DNA of 64,000 nt, taken from Sulfurovum sp. UBA7648. GTDB taxonomy: Bacteria > Campylobacterota > Campylobacteria > Campylobacterales > Sulfurovaceae. The stretch spans positions 289,759 to 353,758 of the forward strand of contig DLIG01000021.1 in NCBI GenBank assembly GCA_002483605.1, in the 5' to 3' direction. Shown here one piece after another: positions 61,261 through 64,000 of this stretch. The translations under genes were made by a program, and so were the position numbers. Position 1 is the stretch's first letter. Every line of letters starts with the position of its first letter. The notes beneath the pieces were generated by a model. It saw nothing but the letters and a program-made list of their open reading frames with translations, was not told where the DNA came from and made no database searches.

Positions 61261-62406
61261 ATGGAGTCAGCAAATAATATTTCATTCTACAAGCCGTTTA
61301 TAAAAGAAAATACCAACTCAAATATTCAAGAAGTTTTGAATTTCGATGATACTTCATCTAAAACAGAAGAACTTGAAAGGGTGTTTGCCCAGACATTTGA
61401 AACGGGTTATGCGCTGGCTACAATGAGCGGTACCGCGGCATTGCACTTGGCTATGTGCGCGTTGGATCTAAAAAGAGGCGATAAGGTGCTTTGCAGTATC
61501 AATGCTTTTGTGGATGTTCCTGAAGTTATAAGACATTTTGATGCAGAGCCGATCTTTGTAGATTGTGACAGCAATAATTATATGATAGATCTAGACAAAC
61601 TTGAGATAGCACTCAGAAAGAATGAAAATAAAAAACTCAGAGCCGTACTGGTAAATCATATGGGCGGTGCAGCACCGGATTTGGATAGATTGTATAAAAT
61701 GGCAAAAGAGTATGATGTAAAAGTAATAGAGGATGCTACAGATGCTATGGGAACCAAATATAATGGCAAGTATTTAGGATCAACCGGCGCTGATATTACT
61801 GTTTTTTCATTTGCGCCTCATATGTACAAAGACATTATATCCGGCGGTATATTTACAACCAAAGATGATGAACTTTATGAGAGGGCAAAATTGCTTAGAA
61901 CACACGGTATGACGCATCAGTCAGGCGAACATGCATCAGAAGTCAATTATCTATATGATGTAATTGATATAGGCTGGCGTTACGCAATGAATGAAATAGT
62001 GAGTGTTATTTGTTTGGATAGATTCACGTCTTTGCAAGAGCAAATAGAGCGTCGAAAACAGATAGCTCAGATGTATGTATCCAGACTTGAAAATACAAAA
62101 CACATCACTATTAAAACAGACATATCACAAGAAAATATATTGCATTTTTTTATTGAGATAGACAAAAACAGAGATCATTTTGCAAGAGAGCTTAAGCTTG
62201 AAGGTATTGATGTAGGACTGCATTATATGCCTTTGCATTTGACGGAATATTATAGAAAAAAATATTCTCTCAGAGTTTTTGATTTTCCAGTAGCGCTTGG
62301 GGTATATCAAAGAACACTTTCATTACCTTTGTATGCCGGCATGAGCGATAATGAAGTACAAATAGTTATAGAAGCAGTCGAAAAAATAGCAAATTCTTAC
62401 ATGTAG
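61261..62406 (+). CDS. DegT/DnrJ/EryC1/StrS-family PLP aminotransferase
   Basis: A 381-residue sugar aminotransferase of the DegT family. Features are MSGTAALHLAM (PLP phosphate binding), EDATDAMGTKYNGKYLGSTGADITVFSF, the PLP lysine K190 in HMYKDIISGG, and IGWRYAMNEIVSVI. Such enzymes transfer an amino group to a keto sugar for LPS, capsule or glycoprotein sugars. The substrate is unknown. It is followed by lpxK four bases later, which fits a cell-surface role. Confidence 0.92.
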   Translation: MESANNISFYKPFIKENTNSNIQEVLNFDDTSSKTEELERVFAQTFETGYALATMSGTAALHLAMCALDLKRGDKVLCSINAFVDVPEVIRHFDAEPIFVDCDSNNYMIDLDKLEIALRKNENKKLRAVLVNHMGGAAPDLDRLYKMAKEYDVKVIEDATDAMGTKYNGKYLGSTGADITVFSFAPHMYKDIISGGIFTTKDDELYERAKLLRTHGMTHQSGEHASEVNYLYDVIDIGWRYAMNEIVSVICLDRFTSLQEQIERRKQIAQMYVSRLENTKHITIKTDISQENILHFFIEIDKNRDHFARELKLEGIDVGLHYMPLHLTEYYRKKYSLRVFDFPVALGVYQRTLSLPLYAGMSDNEVQIVIEAVEKIANSYM

Positions 62407-62410
62407 TATT

Positions 62411-63322
62411 ATGACCAAGTTTTTTGAAACAATTTGGTTTAAAACAAAATGGTATCATTGGCTTATTATTGCCATTTTATTGCCTTTTGGATTTGTATGG
62501 GGAGTTCTAATGTCGCTTCGTCGTGCATTTGCGGTGCAAAAAGATTATGGCTTGCCGGTAGTCAGTATAGGCAATCTGATAGTCGGCGGCACAGGGAAAA
62601 CACCATTTATCATTGAGCTTGCTTCCTATTTTAACGGCGTTTTTGTAATTTCTAGAGGATATGGCAGAAAAAGCAAAGGGCTTATAGAGGTTAGCCATAA
62701 TGGCAAAATACAAGCAAGCGTAGAAGAGAGCGGAGATGAAGCCATGCTTATAGCTAAATCTTTGCCAAAGGCTAGTGTAATAGTCAGTGAAGATCGCAAG
62801 GCAGGAATTGCTTATGCCAAAGACAGGGGTGCAAAGGTGATTTTCCTTGATGACGGTTTTAATCAAGTTGAGATCAAAAAATTCGATATCATACTAGAAC
62901 CGCCGCATATTGCCAATTATCTCCCATTTCCTGCCGGCCCTTTCAGGGAGTGGTGGTTTTATACAAAAAAAGCCGACTTGGCAGTAAGGGAAGATATAGA
63001 TTTTCATAGATATGTTGCATATGAAAATTTGAAACCAAATATGATCTTGGTTACAGCCATCGCAAATCCGACACGTCTTGATAAGTTTTTGCCGCAAGGT
63101 GTTATAGGTAAATATTATTTTGACGATCACGCTTATTTTGATGAAGAGAAACTAGGACTGTTGTTGAATAAAAATAATGCTGATAGTTTGCTCGTTACTG
63201 AAAAAGATGCAGTCAAGCTGGTTAATTTTAAGTTGCCTATCTCTAAAATCAAGTTAAAATTAGAATTACAAAAAAGTATTATAGCAAAAGCGAACAGTTA
63301 TATCAAAGGATACAAAGCATGA
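62411..63322 (+). CDS. lpxK: Tetraacyldisaccharide 4'-kinase LpxK
   Basis: LpxK phosphorylates the lipid A precursor at the 4' position. This 303-residue protein has an N-terminal membrane helix (about 16-32) and P-loop GGTGKTP starting at 59, followed by RGYGRKSKG, GDEAMLIAKSLP and IFLDDGFNQVEI. Its end overlaps argB by four bases (ATGA). Confidence 0.94.
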   Translation: MTKFFETIWFKTKWYHWLIIAILLPFGFVWGVLMSLRRAFAVQKDYGLPVVSIGNLIVGGTGKTPFIIELASYFNGVFVISRGYGRKSKGLIEVSHNGKIQASVEESGDEAMLIAKSLPKASVIVSEDRKAGIAYAKDRGAKVIFLDDGFNQVEIKKFDIILEPPHIANYLPFPAGPFREWWFYTKKADLAVREDIDFHRYVAYENLKPNMILVTAIANPTRLDKFLPQGVIGKYYFDDHAYFDEEKLGLLLNKNNADSLLVTEKDAVKLVNFKLPISKIKLKLELQKSIIAKANSYIKGYKA

Positions 63323-64000
63323 AAAATAATATCGAAGTAGTTAAAACTCTTCTAGATGCATTGCCGTATATAAAAAAATTTAAAGATAAAAAAATTGTAA
63401 TTAAATATGGCGGTGCTGCACAAACAAGCGATGAGCTTAAGATGCAGTTTGCTCAAGATATAGTATTGCTTCACTATGTGGGTTTAAAGCCTATAATAGT
63501 TCATGGCGGAGGCAAGACTATTACGGATTTATTGTCGCGTTTGGGTATCGGCACGGAGTTCGTTGACGGACAAAGAGTTACTACCAAAGAGGTAATGCGC
63601 GTAGTTGAAATGGTGCTAAGCGGAGAGATAAATAAAGAAATAGTTGCACTTCTCAATACTCAAGGGGCAAAAGCAGTGGGAATATCCGGCAAAGACGGAC
63701 ATTTTTTAGAAGCGGTACCTAAAGATTTTGAACGATTCGGATATACCGGGATCATAGATCATATCAATCCGTCATTGGTTGATGATATTTTGGACGATGG
63801 ACTTATTCCTGTCATTGCTCCAATAGCAGGAAGTAATGCAGTTGGCCATCCCGGATTTAATATAAATGCAGATCTGGCAGCCAGCAAGATAGCTGTCGCA
63901 CTTCAGGCTGATAAAGTACTTTTTTTGACAGACACTGCCGGAGTATTGGATAAAGAGGGTAATTTGTTGACAAATCTAAGTGTGGAAAAAACAAATCAGC
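63319..64000 (+). CDS. argB: Acetylglutamate kinase ArgB (cut by the window end)
   Basis: ArgB phosphorylates N-acetylglutamate in arginine synthesis. The 227 codons visible show IVIKYGGAAQ, IVHGGGKTITDLL, VDGQRVTTKEVM, VGISGKDG, VIAPI and FNINADLAASKIAVALQADKVLFLTDTAGVLD, which are all family marks. The frame is open to the end of the window, so the C-terminus is missing here. It overlaps lpxK by four bases. Confidence 0.96.
   Translation, partial: MKNNIEVVKTLLDALPYIKKFKDKKIVIKYGGAAQTSDELKMQFAQDIVLLHYVGLKPIIVHGGGKTITDLLSRLGIGTEFVDGQRVTTKEVMRVVEMVLSGEINKEIVALLNTQGAKAVGISGKDGHFLEAVPKDFERFGYTGIIDHINPSLVDDILDDGLIPVIAPIAGSNAVGHPGFNINADLAASKIAVALQADKVLFLTDTAGVLDKEGNLLTNLSVEKTNQ

Overview
The window is an AT-rich bacterial chromosome segment that reads as Campylobacterota (epsilonproteobacteria of the Sulfurimonas/Sulfuricurvum/Sulfurovum kind). 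The basis is the gene content: an HsrA/HP1043-type orphan response regulator, RNase Y, CmoB, the long form of QueH, lipid A genes interleaved with mreBC/clpX/fabZ, and short intergenic gaps with many ATGA overlaps. The genus is an inference. I found no rRNA, tRNA, CRISPR array, prophage or intact insertion sequence.

Layout. 0-8 kb: a zinc ABC transporter (znuABC) divergent from a small Cys-rich protein, a PQQ-type sugar dehydrogenase, an SDR epimerase, a SIMPL protein, a coiled-coil membrane protein and an overlapping HIT/YrdC-like pair. 8-18.4 kb, minus strand: lpxB, queH, fabZ, lpxA, clpX, mreB, mreC, carB, the cell-envelope and shape core. 18.5-36 kb: a tandem periplasmic solute-binding protein, an L,D-transpeptidase-like protein, hemL-atpZ-membrane protein-amidase-Na+/solute symporter, then anmK-amgK-murU, which together make an anhydro-MurNAc recycling route. 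After these come an aldo-keto reductase, a HAD phosphatase, a rhodanese, an AEC transporter, a YgiQ radical SAM protein and a DEAD-box helicase.

37-47.5 kb is the accessory region. It is a type I restriction-modification operon (hsdM, hsdS, hsdR) with a complete Hachiman-type pair (hamA, a DUF1837 nuclease, and hamB, a DEAH helicase) between hsdS and hsdR. Every junction overlaps by ATGA or a few bases, including a 29-codon mini-ORF between hamB and hsdR. A RelE/RHH toxin-antitoxin pair follows. Two related promoter-containing sequences lie about 10.3 kb apart at either side of this block, which suggests that a duplicated boundary was left by its insertion.

47.5-64 kb returns to housekeeping genes: lipocalin, flavodoxin-like protein, YigZ, UshA-like nucleotidase, YchJ, DUF167, DUF455, MBL hydrolase, AmtB, HsrA-like regulator, cmoB, cyclophilin, rny, 5-FCL, ftsY, a DegT aminotransferase, lpxK and the start of argB.

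A second theme is interspersed palindromic repeats. One family (GTCAT...ATGAC ends, hairpin arms around short loops) occurs between genes and also in frame inside three genes (anmK, the amgK N-terminus, hsdM), resembling the palindromic elements known inside Rickettsia genes. A different two-hairpin repeat occurs twice with paired base changes that preserve the stem. All alignments here were made by eye.
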